DNA of 64,000 bases from an uncultured Mollicutes bacterium. GTDB taxonomy: Bacteria > Bacillota_I > Bacilli_A > Acholeplasmatales > JAEDCM01. The notes under the pieces are model-generated. The model did no database searches, had not been told where the DNA came from, and saw nothing but the letters and a program-made list of their open reading frames with translations. A program made the translations under genes and the position numbers. Shown here piece by piece: positions 27,125-36,267 of the stretch. Where the stretch lies: assembly GCA_947166335.1 (NCBI GenBank), contig CAMVDS010000001.1:1-64000 (forward strand), given 5' to 3'. How positions within the stretch are numbered: the stretch's first letter is position 1; every line of letters starts with the position of its first letter.

Positions 27125-27805
27125 ATGAGCTATAAAATATTAATAGTTGATGATGATAAATCATTAAGCTTTATTATGGGTGAAACATTAAAAAGACATG
27201 GTTATGAAGTAACTCTAGCTTATAACGAAGAAGAATGTTATCAAATACTAGAAAAGAATACTTTTCATTTAATAATATTAGATATTAATTTACCAGATTC
27301 TACAGGCTTTGAAATATGTAAGGATTTAAGAAAAAAATCAAGCGTACCAGTTATCTTTGCTAGTGCAAGAAGTAGTGTAACTGATAGAGTAGATGCACTT
27401 GATTTAGGCGGTGATTTTTATTTATCAAAACCTTATTCAATGAGTGAATTATTAAGCGCAGTAAATGCTTTAATTAGAAGATGTTATGGAAATTCAAATA
27501 GTGAAGAAACAATAGAATTTGATGATATTGTTATTAATTTAACATCTAGAATAGTAACAAAAAAAGGCGTTGCTGTGCAATTATCTTTAAAAGAGTTTGA
27601 TTTATTAGCATACCTAGCCAAAAACATAAATAAAGCAATTGAAAAAGATAAATTAATTGCTGAAGTTTGGGGAACTTTTTCTATAGTTGAGCAATCTACA
27701 TTAACTGTTCATATAAGATGGCTTAGAGAAAAGCTAGAAGATGATCCAGCTAACCCTAAACATATTAAAACAATACATAGGGTAGGTTATATGCTAGAAA
27801 AATAA
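27125..27805 (+). CDS. OmpR/PhoB-family response regulator
   Basis: 226 residues: receiver domain (1-118) with acidic pocket D9-D11, phospho-acceptor D53 in ILDINLP, and K102 in LSKPYS; then a winged-helix DNA-binding domain (about 130-226) with IVEQSTLTVHIRWLREKLE and the wing HRVGYML. It is encoded 12 bases upstream of its histidine kinase. A pair of 9-base direct repeats 11 bases apart just upstream of the ABC genes (28940-28959) is a good candidate for its binding site. Confidence 0.93.
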   Translation: MSYKILIVDDDKSLSFIMGETLKRHGYEVTLAYNEEECYQILEKNTFHLIILDINLPDSTGFEICKDLRKKSSVPVIFASARSSVTDRVDALDLGGDFYLSKPYSMSELLSAVNALIRRCYGNSNSEETIEFDDIVINLTSRIVTKKGVAVQLSLKEFDLLAYLAKNINKAIEKDKLIAEVWGTFSIVEQSTLTVHIRWLREKLEDDPANPKHIKTIHRVGYMLEK

Positions 27806-27817
27806 GGGAGTGATTTC

Positions 27818-28948
27818 ATGAAAAAGAAATTAATTACAATTTCTATTTTCTTTATATTTATTCTTGGTATAGCATTTACAACTATTTTATTAGTTGAGAA
27901 CAAAAGATATTCAAGTGATAATCGAGGAATGCAAATAATAAATATAAATGAAGTAGAGCAATTATATAATAATGGAAATGATGCACTTGCAAAACAAAAG
28001 CTAGATGAATTAGCTGATTATTTAAGAAATACTAGTGACTCATTTAATCCAACACCACTTATAATTATGCTTATAATAAGCATTTTATTTGTTGCTGTAA
28101 TTATGATTTATATTTATTTTAAAATGATTAGACCATTTGATAAATTAAAAGGCTTTGCTAGTAATATAGCCCAAGGTAATTTTGATATACCACTTGATTA
28201 TGAAAGAACTAATTTTTTTGGTGATTTCACATGGGCATTTGATTCTATGAGAAAAGAAGTAATAAAATCAAGAAAATGTGAAAAAGAAGCAATTGAAAAT
28301 AATAAAACAGTAATTGCATCTTTAAGTCATGATATTAAAACTCCTATTGCATCTATTAAAGCTTATTCAGAAGCTCTAGAAGCTAATATGGATTCCACAT
28401 ATGAGGCTAGAGTAGAATTTGTAAATGTTATTAGTAGAAAAGCAGATGAGGTTAAAAAACTAACTGATGATTTATTCTTACATTCATTATCTAATATGGA
28501 TAGAATAAGCGTTAATAATGAAAAATTAGATTTAGTTGAAGTATTAAATAATTCAATTAAAGACTTTAGAGCTAACCAAACTATTAATCTAGATAATAGC
28601 TTAACTAACGCATTTATTATGGGTGATAAAGAAAGAGTTTATCAAATATTTGAAAATATAATTAATAATTCTATTAAGTATGCTAATACTAAAATAGATG
28701 TTAAATTATTAGATGATAATGAATATTATATTATTAATTTTAAAGATTATGGTTCTGGTATAAATGATAGTGATATGCCATTTATTTTTGAGAAGTTTTA
28801 TAGAGGAGTTAACTCTAAAGATAAACAAGGTACAGGTTTAGGATTATATATCGTTAAATATATGTTAGAGAAAATGGATGGAAAAGTTGAATTAGAAAAT
28901 AATAATGGATTACTTGTAAAAATATTTTTGAAAAAATTAATTTCTTAA
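27818..28948 (+). CDS. Sensor histidine kinase
   Basis: 376 residues. Two membrane helices (about 7-26 and 81-102) frame a small ~55-residue outside domain, followed by HAMP (about 103-155), a HisKA dimerisation helix with H171 in SLSHDIKTP, and an HATPase_c domain (about 265-376: NIINNSIKYA, DYGSGI, GTGLGLYIV). The small sensor domain suggests sensing at or in the membrane or through a partner. It is paired with the upstream regulator and probably controls the ABC transporter downstream. Confidence 0.93.
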   Translation: MKKKLITISIFFIFILGIAFTTILLVENKRYSSDNRGMQIININEVEQLYNNGNDALAKQKLDELADYLRNTSDSFNPTPLIIMLIISILFVAVIMIYIYFKMIRPFDKLKGFASNIAQGNFDIPLDYERTNFFGDFTWAFDSMRKEVIKSRKCEKEAIENNKTVIASLSHDIKTPIASIKAYSEALEANMDSTYEARVEFVNVISRKADEVKKLTDDLFLHSLSNMDRISVNNEKLDLVEVLNNSIKDFRANQTINLDNSLTNAFIMGDKERVYQIFENIINNSIKYANTKIDVKLLDDNEYYIINFKDYGSGINDSDMPFIFEKFYRGVNSKDKQGTGLGLYIVKYMLEKMDGKVELENNNGLLVKIFLKKLIS

Positions 28949-28977
28949 GGATTTCTTAATATTTTGCATAATATAAT
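28940..28977 (+). promoter_or_regulatory. Direct repeats and -10 box upstream of the ABC transporter genes
   Basis: ATTTCTTAA at 28940-28948 is repeated exactly at 28951-28959, an 11-base period. A TATAAT follows at 28972-28977, and no -35 hexamer is present where the repeats sit. Tandem repeats spaced by one helical turn over a missing -35 are typical of OmpR-family activation sites. Inferred target of the response regulator encoded just upstream. Confidence 0.6.
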
Positions 28978-29002
28978 GAAATCGTAAAAAGGAGTGAATT
29001 TT

Positions 29003-29764
29003 ATGAGCAATCTAATTTTAGAGGCTAAAGATTTATCAAAAAGCTTTGCCCATGATGGTGGACAAATCCATGTATTAACAAATTTAAATTTAAGTATTTA
29101 CGAAGGTGATTTCACTGTAATAATGGGATCAAGTGGAAGTGGTAAATCTACTTTACTATATGCAATAAGTGGTATGGATAAAGCCACAAGCGGTATTGTT
29201 TTATATAATGGTAAAAATATTAATGATATGAAAGAAAAAGAATTATCTAAATTAAGACATACTGATTTTGGATTTGTTTTTCAACAAATGCATTTAGTAA
29301 GTAATTTAACTTTATTTGAAAATGTATGCATTTCAGGCTATTTAAATAAAGATAAAAAAGCAAGCGACATAAAAGAATATGCAAGCGAATTATTTAAAAG
29401 AATGAATATAGATGAAGTTAAAACTCACTTACCTAGTCAAGTATCAGGTGGAGAGCAACAACGTTGTGCAATAGCTCGTGCAGTTATAAATAAGCCATCT
29501 ATAGTATTTGCGGATGAGCCAACAGGTGCACTAAATAAAAAGAATTCTATTGAAGTACTTGATTTATTAAGCAGCTTAAATAATGATGGACAATCTATTA
29601 TTATGGTTACACATGATATTAGAGGTGCTCTACGTGCTGATAGAATTCTATATTTATCTGATGGAAATATCGTTGGTGAATTTAGAATGAATAAATACAA
29701 AAAGGAAGACGAAAAATCAAGAGAAGCACAAGTTAATGCTTGGCTAAATAGCTTAGAATGGTAG
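29003..29764 (+). CDS. ABC transporter ATP-binding protein (MacB/LolD-type)
   Basis: 253 residues. Walker A GSSGSGKST (42-50), Q-loop FVFQQMHLV, signature VSGGEQQR, Walker B IVFADEPTGAL and switch HD in VTHDIRGA. The closest class is the ATPases that work with FtsX-like permeases (lipoprotein release, antimicrobial-peptide export or resistance). ATG at 29003 follows AAGGAGTGA; a GTG at 28994 overlaps it. It is followed directly by the permease gene. Confidence 0.94.
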   Translation: MSNLILEAKDLSKSFAHDGGQIHVLTNLNLSIYEGDFTVIMGSSGSGKSTLLYAISGMDKATSGIVLYNGKNINDMKEKELSKLRHTDFGFVFQQMHLVSNLTLFENVCISGYLNKDKKASDIKEYASELFKRMNIDEVKTHLPSQVSGGEQQRCAIARAVINKPSIVFADEPTGALNKKNSIEVLDLLSSLNNDGQSIIMVTHDIRGALRADRILYLSDGNIVGEFRMNKYKKEDEKSREAQVNAWLNSLEW

Positions 29765-29773
29765 GTGCTAATT

Positions 29774-32233
29774 ATGGAAGTATTTACTATTTTAAAGAAA
29801 GACATTAAAAAGAAAAAAGGTATATTTATTTGTATAGCATTACTTTCAACATTAATTATTGCTTCCTTCTTATCAATATTTGGTGTAAAGAGTGAATATA
29901 ATAGAGGAATGAAGAAATTAATTAATGATACTCATGCTCCAAATATTTTCTCATATAGATATGATACTTATTATGATCCAGATTTAAAAGGAAAAATAGA
30001 AGTTGTAGAAGGTGTTGAATCTGTATTTGAAGGAGAAGCTCTTACTTCAATAAATAATAACCATCAAATTAAATATAGTGATGGTACATTATCAGGAATA
30101 AAAGATAGAAATACATATCTACTTGAAAAATTTAGTGTAGAAAAAGATAATTTTAAACTTATAAATGATAAAGTTACTGGATATGTTGAAAATATTCCTG
30201 AACTTAAAAAAGGTGAAATATATTTACCTTATGGATTAAAAGATAAACTTCATTGTAATGTTGGAGATTATTATGTTGATGAATTTGGCTTAGAAATGTA
30301 TGAAGAAGATGGAGAGACTAAATATCGATCAACTAAATATGAATTCTTAATTAAAGGATTTGTTGCTACACCTACATTTGGTGCTAATCCAATTGGTTGG
30401 AAAGAAATATTTATATCTGATGCAGATTATGAAGAAATTAGAGAAATAAGTGTAAGTGGTAGTCAAATTATTAGGGATAATAATTTAAGTACAGCATATA
30501 ATTTTAGTTTAGTTAATGTAGTATATAAAATATATTCTAATAATTCTATTTCAGATAATAAATTAGCTAAAAGAATAAACTTAGAAACTGGTTTTCAAGA
30601 TAAAGCTATCGGAACAATAACTTTAAGCCAAAGTAAGAATTATACAGGTATATACATTACTATTATTAGTGGCGTATTAATCGGATTTGTTGGAATATTA
30701 CTTGCGGTAGTTTTAATAGTAATTTCAAGTAGTGTTTCAGGTGATATTGAAAGTGATTATAAGAAGTTAGGAATACTTAAAGCACTTGGTTTTTCTAATA
30801 AAAAAATAGGTTTAATAATTGCTTTACTATATTTATTAAGTGAGTTAGTTGGTTTAATTTTAGGTGTAGTTATATCAATATTCTTAAAAGGGTATTTAGG
30901 ACGCTTATTTATTCCTATTACAGCTGTTATACCAAGTCATAGTTTAAGCATTGTTAACGTTATAATAATTACTCTAATTATGGGTTTATCATCAGTATTA
31001 TTCATCTTTATTAAACTACTTAAATTAAGAAGAATAACTCCAATTAAAGCCATTAACGGGGGAAATAGTGATATATATTTCTCACCTAGAATTAAGGCCC
31101 CATTAACTAAAAGAGCTTTAAGTGCATCTATATCACTTAAGCAAGTATTGTCAAGCCCACTAAGATATTTAAGTATCGTTTTAATAATGGCTGTATTATC
31201 ATTATTCATGCTTACAAGTATTAGAATGAGTAATCTAACAAGAAGCAAAAACATAGGTAAAACTATGGGTATGAGTGGAGCAACTAGTATTAATTTATCC
31301 ACTTATACAGAATACCCTTTAACATATGAAATGATTGATGAAATTGTCAGTGCGGCAAATAAACATTCAAAAGTAAATTATTATAATGCGGTAACTAGTT
31401 CTTATATATCAATTGATGGAGATCAAACATATTTAAATGCATGGATGAGCCCAGAAAACTTACTTGGGGTGTATAAGGGTAGAGCTCCAATTTATGATAA
31501 TGAATTTGTTACAACAAAAATTATATGTGATACATATGATTTAAAAATAGGAGATAAAGTAGTTTTATCATCAAAAGATGGTAGTGCTGAATTCGTTTTA
31601 ACAGGAATATACCAGTGTTTAAATGATACAGGAAATAATATTTCACTTTCTTATGAAGGGTTAAAAAGAATTGATAGTAATCAAAAGGTATATTTCATGG
31701 AACTAGAAATAGAAGATGATACAAAAGTAGATGCTGTATTAGAAGAATTAAAAAATATATCAGCTAATAGATTCAAAGTAAAGGATAATAGAGAATTTAT
31801 GAATGAAGATATGGCTGAATACTCACTAATATGTGATGCGATTTGTATTGTTATATTAGTATTTGCGGTTATTTTTAGTTTAGTTACTATTAGACTTTTA
31901 ACAGTAAAAACATTTATTCAAGAGCGTATTGATTTAGGAATCTATAAAGCTAATGGCTTTAGAACAAGAACACTTAGACACTCTATGGCACTAAGATTTG
32001 TTATAGCATCAGCTTTAGGTTTATTAATTGGTATGGTTCTAGCAATTCTATTTGCTAATGATATACTTGGAATGTTATTATATCAAATGGGTTTAGTAAA
32101 GATAAAAGTAGATAATAAAGTAATCGATTATATCTTAGTTATCTTTGGTGGAATGATACTTGCATATTTAGGTGCATACATTGCTAGCCGTAGAATTAAG
32201 AAAGTTTCAATTAGAGAATTAGTAGTAGAATAA
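29774..32233 (+). CDS. FtsX-like ABC transporter permease
   Basis: 819 residues. One N-terminal membrane helix (about 17-37), a large outside domain (about 40-280), three helices (about 290-410), a second helix and outside domain (about 460-680), and three final helices (about 690-815). FtsX/MacB-type cores occur twice (IESDYKKLGILKALGFSNKKIG and RIDLGIYKANGFRTRTLR). Such permeases do not form a channel but couple ATP hydrolysis to work outside the membrane. Start 29774: AGGTG precedes it and overlaps the ATPase stop; a GTG at 29765 lies in the site. The substrate is unknown; antimicrobial peptide defence or lipoprotein/peptide export fit the two-component context. Confidence 0.9.
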   Translation: MEVFTILKKDIKKKKGIFICIALLSTLIIASFLSIFGVKSEYNRGMKKLINDTHAPNIFSYRYDTYYDPDLKGKIEVVEGVESVFEGEALTSINNNHQIKYSDGTLSGIKDRNTYLLEKFSVEKDNFKLINDKVTGYVENIPELKKGEIYLPYGLKDKLHCNVGDYYVDEFGLEMYEEDGETKYRSTKYEFLIKGFVATPTFGANPIGWKEIFISDADYEEIREISVSGSQIIRDNNLSTAYNFSLVNVVYKIYSNNSISDNKLAKRINLETGFQDKAIGTITLSQSKNYTGIYITIISGVLIGFVGILLAVVLIVISSSVSGDIESDYKKLGILKALGFSNKKIGLIIALLYLLSELVGLILGVVISIFLKGYLGRLFIPITAVIPSHSLSIVNVIIITLIMGLSSVLFIFIKLLKLRRITPIKAINGGNSDIYFSPRIKAPLTKRALSASISLKQVLSSPLRYLSIVLIMAVLSLFMLTSIRMSNLTRSKNIGKTMGMSGATSINLSTYTEYPLTYEMIDEIVSAANKHSKVNYYNAVTSSYISIDGDQTYLNAWMSPENLLGVYKGRAPIYDNEFVTTKIICDTYDLKIGDKVVLSSKDGSAEFVLTGIYQCLNDTGNNISLSYEGLKRIDSNQKVYFMELEIEDDTKVDAVLEELKNISANRFKVKDNREFMNEDMAEYSLICDAICIVILVFAVIFSLVTIRLLTVKTFIQERIDLGIYKANGFRTRTLRHSMALRFVIASALGLLIGMVLAILFANDILGMLLYQMGLVKIKVDNKVIDYILVIFGGMILAYLGAYIASRRIKKVSIRELVVE

Positions 32234-32235
32234 TT

Positions 32236-32260
32236 AGATGGGTTTATAACCCATCTTTTT
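32236..32260 (+). terminator. Intrinsic terminator after the ABC transporter operon
   Basis: Perfect 9-bp stem AGATGGGTT / AACCCATCT with a 3-base loop and T5. Confidence 0.85.
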
Positions 32261-32261
32261 A

Positions 32262-32270
32262 TGTTATAAT
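32262..32270 (+). promoter_or_regulatory. Extended -10 promoter for the following small gene and budA
   Basis: TGT followed by TATAAT directly after the terminator, 17 bases before the ATG at 32287. No clear -35. Confidence 0.5.
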
Positions 32271-32286
32271 AAATATGGTGATACAT

Positions 32287-32634
32287 ATGAAGTTAGAAAT
32301 ACAGTATTATGGTGAAATATCAGAAATAGATATTAATTCTATAGATGATTTAAAAAAAGAATTATTAGAATATTCTGGCTATTTCATTCCTAATGAGGAT
32401 GATTATGCTATTGATCTACTTGAAAAGAATTATTTTGATGAATTAAATTATGAATTATAATATTATTTTGCACATAGTTTTTTCTTAATTGCCAAAGAAT
32501 ACTTTTTATTAATTAAAGAAATATATAATTCAAGTGATATCAATTTCATTATAGGTAAAGTTGATTTAATTAATAGTATATGTGATAAAGCAGGTTATGA
32601 TTTAAAATATAAGATTAAGAAGGTGAAGTTATGA
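32287..32634 (+). pseudogene. Small gene apparently interrupted by an in-frame TAA, function unknown
   Basis: An ATG at 32287 (after GGTGAT) opens 57 codons that stop at TAA 32458-32460. The same frame then stays open for another 57 codons (from YYFAHSFF to KIKKVKL) and ends at TGA 32632-32634, which overlaps the next start as ATGA. The second part has no ATG, GTG or TTG near its beginning, so it is not a separate normal gene. The simplest reading is one ~115-codon gene with a nonsense mutation; a sequencing error or a true 57-residue protein with leftover sequence are alternatives. Both halves are helical and soluble-looking; I recognise no family. Confidence 0.5.
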
Positions 32635-33335
32635 ATACAATATATCAAGTATCTTTATTACAATCTTTAACAGATGGATTATATGATGGAATAATAGATG
32701 TTGCTACATTAAAATCATTTTCTAATACTGCAATAGGAACTTTTTTAGGTGCTGACGGGGAAATGATTATGGTTGATGGAGTATGCTATAAAGCCAATTT
32801 AGATGGGTCTATCATAGAAGCAAAAAATAGCGAAACTATCCCATTTTGTAATGCTTGCACATTTATTAAATGTGATGGTTTAAAGCTAAGCTGTAGTAAT
32901 ATAAATGATTTAAAAAAGAAACTACATGAATATAAAAACAATAAATTCAAAAACTTAATTATGGTTATTAGAATAGAAGGCTTATTTAGTAGTATGACTA
33001 CACGTAGTTTACCTAAACAAAATAAGCCATATAAACCTCTAGATTATATTGTGGAACATGAACAAAAAGTAATCACAAATAAGAACATTGAAGGTACTAT
33101 AATTGGTTTTTGTGCACCAACATATATGTCTAATTTGAATACTACTGATTTTCATATGCATTTTATCAGTAAGAATAAATTAGTAGGGGGACATATACTT
33201 GATTTAAGCTTTGAGAGTTTAAATATAGATGTGTCTATAAAGAGTGAATTTAAATTAATATTATCAAGCAATAATGAATTTATTAATTATGATATTAAGA
33301 ATAATAGTGAAAAAATAAAGAAGGTGGAGGAATAA
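32631..33335 (+). CDS. budA: Alpha-acetolactate decarboxylase
   Basis: Converts 2-acetolactate to acetoin, a neutral overflow product that limits acidification and drains branched-chain precursors. 234 residues. Family blocks seen: IYQVSLLQSLTDGLYDG, GTFLGADGEMIMVDG, TTRSLPKQNKPYKPL, then zinc-ligand histidines in FHMHFIS and GGHILD. AAGGTGA precedes the ATG, which overlaps the stop of the upstream reading frame. Normal partners (alsS) are not in the window. Start of the HD-domain gene is 1 base after the stop. Confidence 0.9.
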   Translation: MNTIYQVSLLQSLTDGLYDGIIDVATLKSFSNTAIGTFLGADGEMIMVDGVCYKANLDGSIIEAKNSETIPFCNACTFIKCDGLKLSCSNINDLKKKLHEYKNNKFKNLIMVIRIEGLFSSMTTRSLPKQNKPYKPLDYIVEHEQKVITNKNIEGTIIGFCAPTYMSNLNTTDFHMHFISKNKLVGGHILDLSFESLNIDVSIKSEFKLILSSNNEFINYDIKNNSEKIKKVEE

Positions 33336-33336
33336 A

Positions 33337-33873
33337 ATGAAAGAAGAATTTTTAGAGTTACTTAGAAGTATTAATAGAGATGGAATGGATAGATTAATAA
33401 GTTGGATAGAAAAATCAAGTTTCTTTACTGATCCAGCAAGTAGTAATCATCATAGTGCATTTGAAGGAGGATTAGTAAAACACTCCTTAAACGTTTATAA
33501 GAGACTAAAAGAATTAGTTGGAGATAGTGATTCAGTTAAAATAATTGGATTGCTTCATGATGTTTGTAAGATTGGCTCTTATGAAGTATCAACTAGAAAT
33601 GTAAAAGATGAAAAGGGAACATGGACTCAAGTAGCTTTTTATAAGCATAAAAAAGAAGCTTTTGCCTTTGGACATGGTGAAAAATCAGTATATATGATTT
33701 CTACTTTTATAAAGCTAAAAAAGGAAGAAGCATTAGCAATTCGTTGGCATATGGGAGCATATGAACCAAGGGAATTATATAATTATTTAGGAGAAGCAAT
33801 AGAAGAGTGTCCATTGATTATATATACCCATGCTGCAGACATGCTAGCAACTTATGTAGATGAAAAGGAATAA
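33337..33873 (+). CDS. HD-domain phosphohydrolase
   Basis: 178 residues, single HD domain. Metal ligands: H in VKHSL, the HD pair in GLLHDVCKIG, H in FGHGEKS, H in IRWHMGAY, and D in HAADMLA. Small stand-alone HD proteins of this shape hydrolyse nucleotides or act on RNA ends; the exact substrate cannot be told. GGAGG precedes the start. It is probably co-transcribed with budA and ends at a strong terminator before purC. Confidence 0.82.
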   Translation: MKEEFLELLRSINRDGMDRLISWIEKSSFFTDPASSNHHSAFEGGLVKHSLNVYKRLKELVGDSDSVKIIGLLHDVCKIGSYEVSTRNVKDEKGTWTQVAFYKHKKEAFAFGHGEKSVYMISTFIKLKKEEALAIRWHMGAYEPRELYNYLGEAIEECPLIIYTHAADMLATYVDEKE

Positions 33874-33898
33874 GGATAGAATATTCTATCCTTTTTTT
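33872..33898 (+). terminator. Intrinsic terminator after the HD-domain gene
   Basis: Perfect palindrome AAGGATAGAAT / ATTCTATCCTT (33872-33893) with a following T run. It overlaps the stop codon of the HD gene. Confidence 0.85.
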
Positions 33899-33911
33899 GA
33901 AAACGTATTAT
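33897..33911 (+). promoter_or_regulatory. cre-like sequence upstream of purC
   Basis: TTGAAAACGTATTAT shares its first ten bases with the sequence over the hup -35 (10868). The right half departs from the CcpA consensus. Also part of the terminator tail, so this may be chance. Confidence 0.25.
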
Positions 33912-33924
33912 TATTTAAAATAGA

Positions 33925-33953
33925 TTGTATTTTAAATAGTAGAGTGTTATAAT
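33925..33953 (+). promoter_or_regulatory. Promoter of purC-purB
   Basis: -35 TTGTAT (33925-33930), 17 bases, -10 TATAAT (33948-33953) preceded by TGT. The expected leader is only ~34 bases, too short for a purine riboswitch. Confidence 0.7.
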
Positions 33954-33993
33954 TTTAGTGTGAAAATTATTACATAATTTAGGAGGATTATTT

Positions 33994-34869
33994 ATGGATA
34001 ATGTAAAGTTACTTTATGAAGGAAAAGTAAGAGAAGTTTATGATAATGGTGATAGTATTATCATGGTTGCTACAGATAGAATATCTGCATTCGATGTAAT
34101 TCTTAAAAATAAGATTTATAACAAGGGTAGAGTTTTAAATCAAATGTCTAAATTCTGGTTTGATTTAACTAAAGATATTATTCCTAACCATATGATTACT
34201 ACAGATGTTAATGAAATGCCTGAATTCTTCCATACTGATGAATTTAAGGGTAGAAGTATGATGTGTAAGAAATTAACTATGCTTCCAATTGAATGTATCG
34301 TTAGAGGTTATATTACTGGATCTGGTTGGGCTAGTTACAAAGAAAATGGTAAAGTATGTGGCATTAAATTACCTGAAGGGCTAAAAGAATCTGACAAATT
34401 ACCTGAACCAATTTATACTCCATCTACTAAAGCTGAAGTAGGTTTACATGATGAAAATATAAGCTTTGAACAATCAATTGATGTACTTGAAAAGAAATTC
34501 CCAGGACATGGCTTAGAATATGCAACTGCTTTAAGAGATAAGACAATTGCTTTATATAAGAAATGCGCTGATTATGCCTTAAGTAAGGGAATTATTATTG
34601 CTGATACTAAATTTGAATTTGGTCTAGATGAAAACGGAGTAATCGTATTAGGCGATGAAATGCTTACACCTGATTCATCAAGATTCTGGCCACTTGAAGG
34701 ATACACTCCTGGAAAAGGTCAACCTTCATTTGATAAGCAATTTGTACGTGATTGGTTAAAAGCAAATCCAAAGAGTGATTATAATCTTCCTGATGATGTT
34801 ATTTTAAAGACAATTAATAAATATTATGAAGCCTATAATCTTTTAACTGGAAAAGAAATAGAAGACTAG
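33994..34869 (+). CDS. purC: Phosphoribosylaminoimidazole-succinocarboxamide synthase (SAICAR synthetase)
   Basis: Joins aspartate to CAIR with ATP, the eighth step of IMP synthesis. 291 residues. Blocks seen: [40 protein letters not shown], and [12 protein letters not shown] near the C-terminus, which carries the aspartate/ATP site. It has the longer form of the family (E. coli has 237). AGGAGG precedes the ATG. purB follows 10 bases on, and the two form a transcript with its own promoter and terminator. Confidence 0.95.
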   Translation: MDNVKLLYEGKVREVYDNGDSIIMVATDRISAFDVILKNKIYNKGRVLNQMSKFWFDLTKDIIPNHMITTDVNEMPEFFHTDEFKGRSMMCKKLTMLPIECIVRGYITGSGWASYKENGKVCGIKLPEGLKESDKLPEPIYTPSTKAEVGLHDENISFEQSIDVLEKKFPGHGLEYATALRDKTIALYKKCADYALSKGIIIADTKFEFGLDENGVIVLGDEMLTPDSSRFWPLEGYTPGKGQPSFDKQFVRDWLKANPKSDYNLPDDVILKTINKYYEAYNLLTGKEIED

Positions 34870-34879
34870 GAGGCCTCAT

Positions 34880-36178
34880 ATGATTGAAAGATATTCTAGA
34901 GAAAAAATGAGAAAAGTATGGACTGAAGAAAATAAATTCAATGCATACTTAAAAGTTGAAATTTTATCAGATAGAGCTTGGAGTGAACTAGGTGTTATTC
35001 CAAAAGAAGATGTTGATAAGATTGAAGCAAATGCTAAATTTGACATTAAAAGAATTAGTGAAATTGAACTTCAAACAAAACATGATGTTGTAGCTTTCAC
35101 AAGATGTGTTAGTGAATCATTAGGTGAAGAAAAGAAATGGGTTCACTATGGTTTAACTAGTACTGATGTTGTTGATACAGCTAATGGTTATTTAATCAAG
35201 CAAGCAAATGATATTTTATATGAAGATATCATCAACTTTATGGAAGTATTAGAAAAGCAAGCAATACGTTTTAAAACTACTCCTTGTATTGGTAGAACTC
35301 ATGGTATTCATGCTGATATTACTTCATTTGGTTTAAAATGGGTTTTATGGCATGAAGAAATGAAGAGAAACTTAGAAAGATTTAATGCGGCAAGAGCTAA
35401 TGTTGAATGCGGTAAGATGAGTGGAGCAGTTGGTAACTTTGCTAACATTCCACCATTCATTCAAGATTATGTATGTGAACATCTAGGAATTAATTCAGCT
35501 AATGTTTCTACTCAAGTTCTTCAAAGAGATAGACATGCTTATTATATGGCTACCCTTGCTTGTATAGCTGCAAGCTTAGAACAAATGGCTTTTGAAATAA
35601 GAAATCTTCAAAGAACTGAAGTTCATGAATTAGAAGAAGCATTTACTAAAGGACAAAAAGGTTCTAGTGCAATGCCTCACAAGAGAAATCCTATTTCATC
35701 AGAAAATATTTGTGGATGTGCTAGAGTTATGAGAGGATATATGTTAACATTCTATGAAAATGTTGCTTTATGGCATGAAAGAGACATTTCTCACTCAGCA
35801 ACTGAACGTATTATTTTACCTGATGCAACTGAATTATTAGATTATATGTTAAATAGATTTAAAGGTATCTTAGAAAATGTTGTTGTATATCCTGAAACTA
35901 TGATTGAAAACATTTATAAGACTAATGGTGTAATATTTGCACAAAGAGTAATGATGGCTTTAATTGAAAAAGGTTTAGTTAGAGAAGAAGCTTATGATAC
36001 AGTTCAACCAATTGCTATGACTGCTTATAACGAAAGAAAAGATTATAAGACTTTATTAAGCCAAAATGAAAAGGTTATGTCATTATTAAGCAAAGAAGAA
36101 TTAGATAACTGCTTTACACTAGATTATTACTTCAAGAACGTTGATTTTATATATGATAGATGTAAAATAGGGAAATAA
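34880..36178 (+). CDS. purB: Adenylosuccinate lyase
   Basis: Releases fumarate from SAICAR and from adenylosuccinate, so it serves both IMP and AMP synthesis. 432 residues. Fumarase/aspartase signature [11 protein letters not shown] with catalytic Ser, [11 protein letters not shown] with the catalytic His, and [13 protein letters not shown]. Length and start ([10 protein letters not shown]) are typical. AGGAGGC precedes the ATG; a terminator hairpin begins at the stop. Confidence 0.96.
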   Translation: MIERYSREKMRKVWTEENKFNAYLKVEILSDRAWSELGVIPKEDVDKIEANAKFDIKRISEIELQTKHDVVAFTRCVSESLGEEKKWVHYGLTSTDVVDTANGYLIKQANDILYEDIINFMEVLEKQAIRFKTTPCIGRTHGIHADITSFGLKWVLWHEEMKRNLERFNAARANVECGKMSGAVGNFANIPPFIQDYVCEHLGINSANVSTQVLQRDRHAYYMATLACIAASLEQMAFEIRNLQRTEVHELEEAFTKGQKGSSAMPHKRNPISSENICGCARVMRGYMLTFYENVALWHERDISHSATERIILPDATELLDYMLNRFKGILENVVVYPETMIENIYKTNGVIFAQRVMMALIEKGLVREEAYDTVQPIAMTAYNERKDYKTLLSQNEKVMSLLSKEELDNCFTLDYYFKNVDFIYDRCKIGK

Positions 36179-36205
36179 GATAGACACTTTGTCTATCTTT
36201 TTTTT
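36177..36205 (+). terminator. Intrinsic terminator after purB
   Basis: Perfect 10-bp stem AAGATAGACA / TGTCTATCTT with a 3-base loop and T run. It begins within the purB stop codon. Confidence 0.88.
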
Positions 36206-36235
36206 CATTTTAATAATGAATTATTAAAGTATTTA

Positions 36236-36244
36236 TGTTATTAT
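36236..36244 (+). promoter_or_regulatory. Possible extended -10 for the RsbU-like phosphatase gene
   Basis: TGT followed by TATTAT, identical to the sequence in front of the kinase/vWA/PP2C operon (2665-2673). No -35. Confidence 0.4.
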
Positions 36245-36267
36245 TTTAATATAAGAGTGGTGATTAT

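Noticed and set aside
29774..32233. BceB-type bacitracin permease
   Set aside because: The topology is 1+3 and 1+3 helices with two outside domains (MacB/FtsX-like), and the histidine kinase is not of the short intramembrane-sensing type without a loop. Left as a general FtsX-like permease.
33925..33993. Purine riboswitch upstream of purC
   Set aside because: The predicted leader is only about 34 bases long, too short for the aptamer, and no terminator is present.
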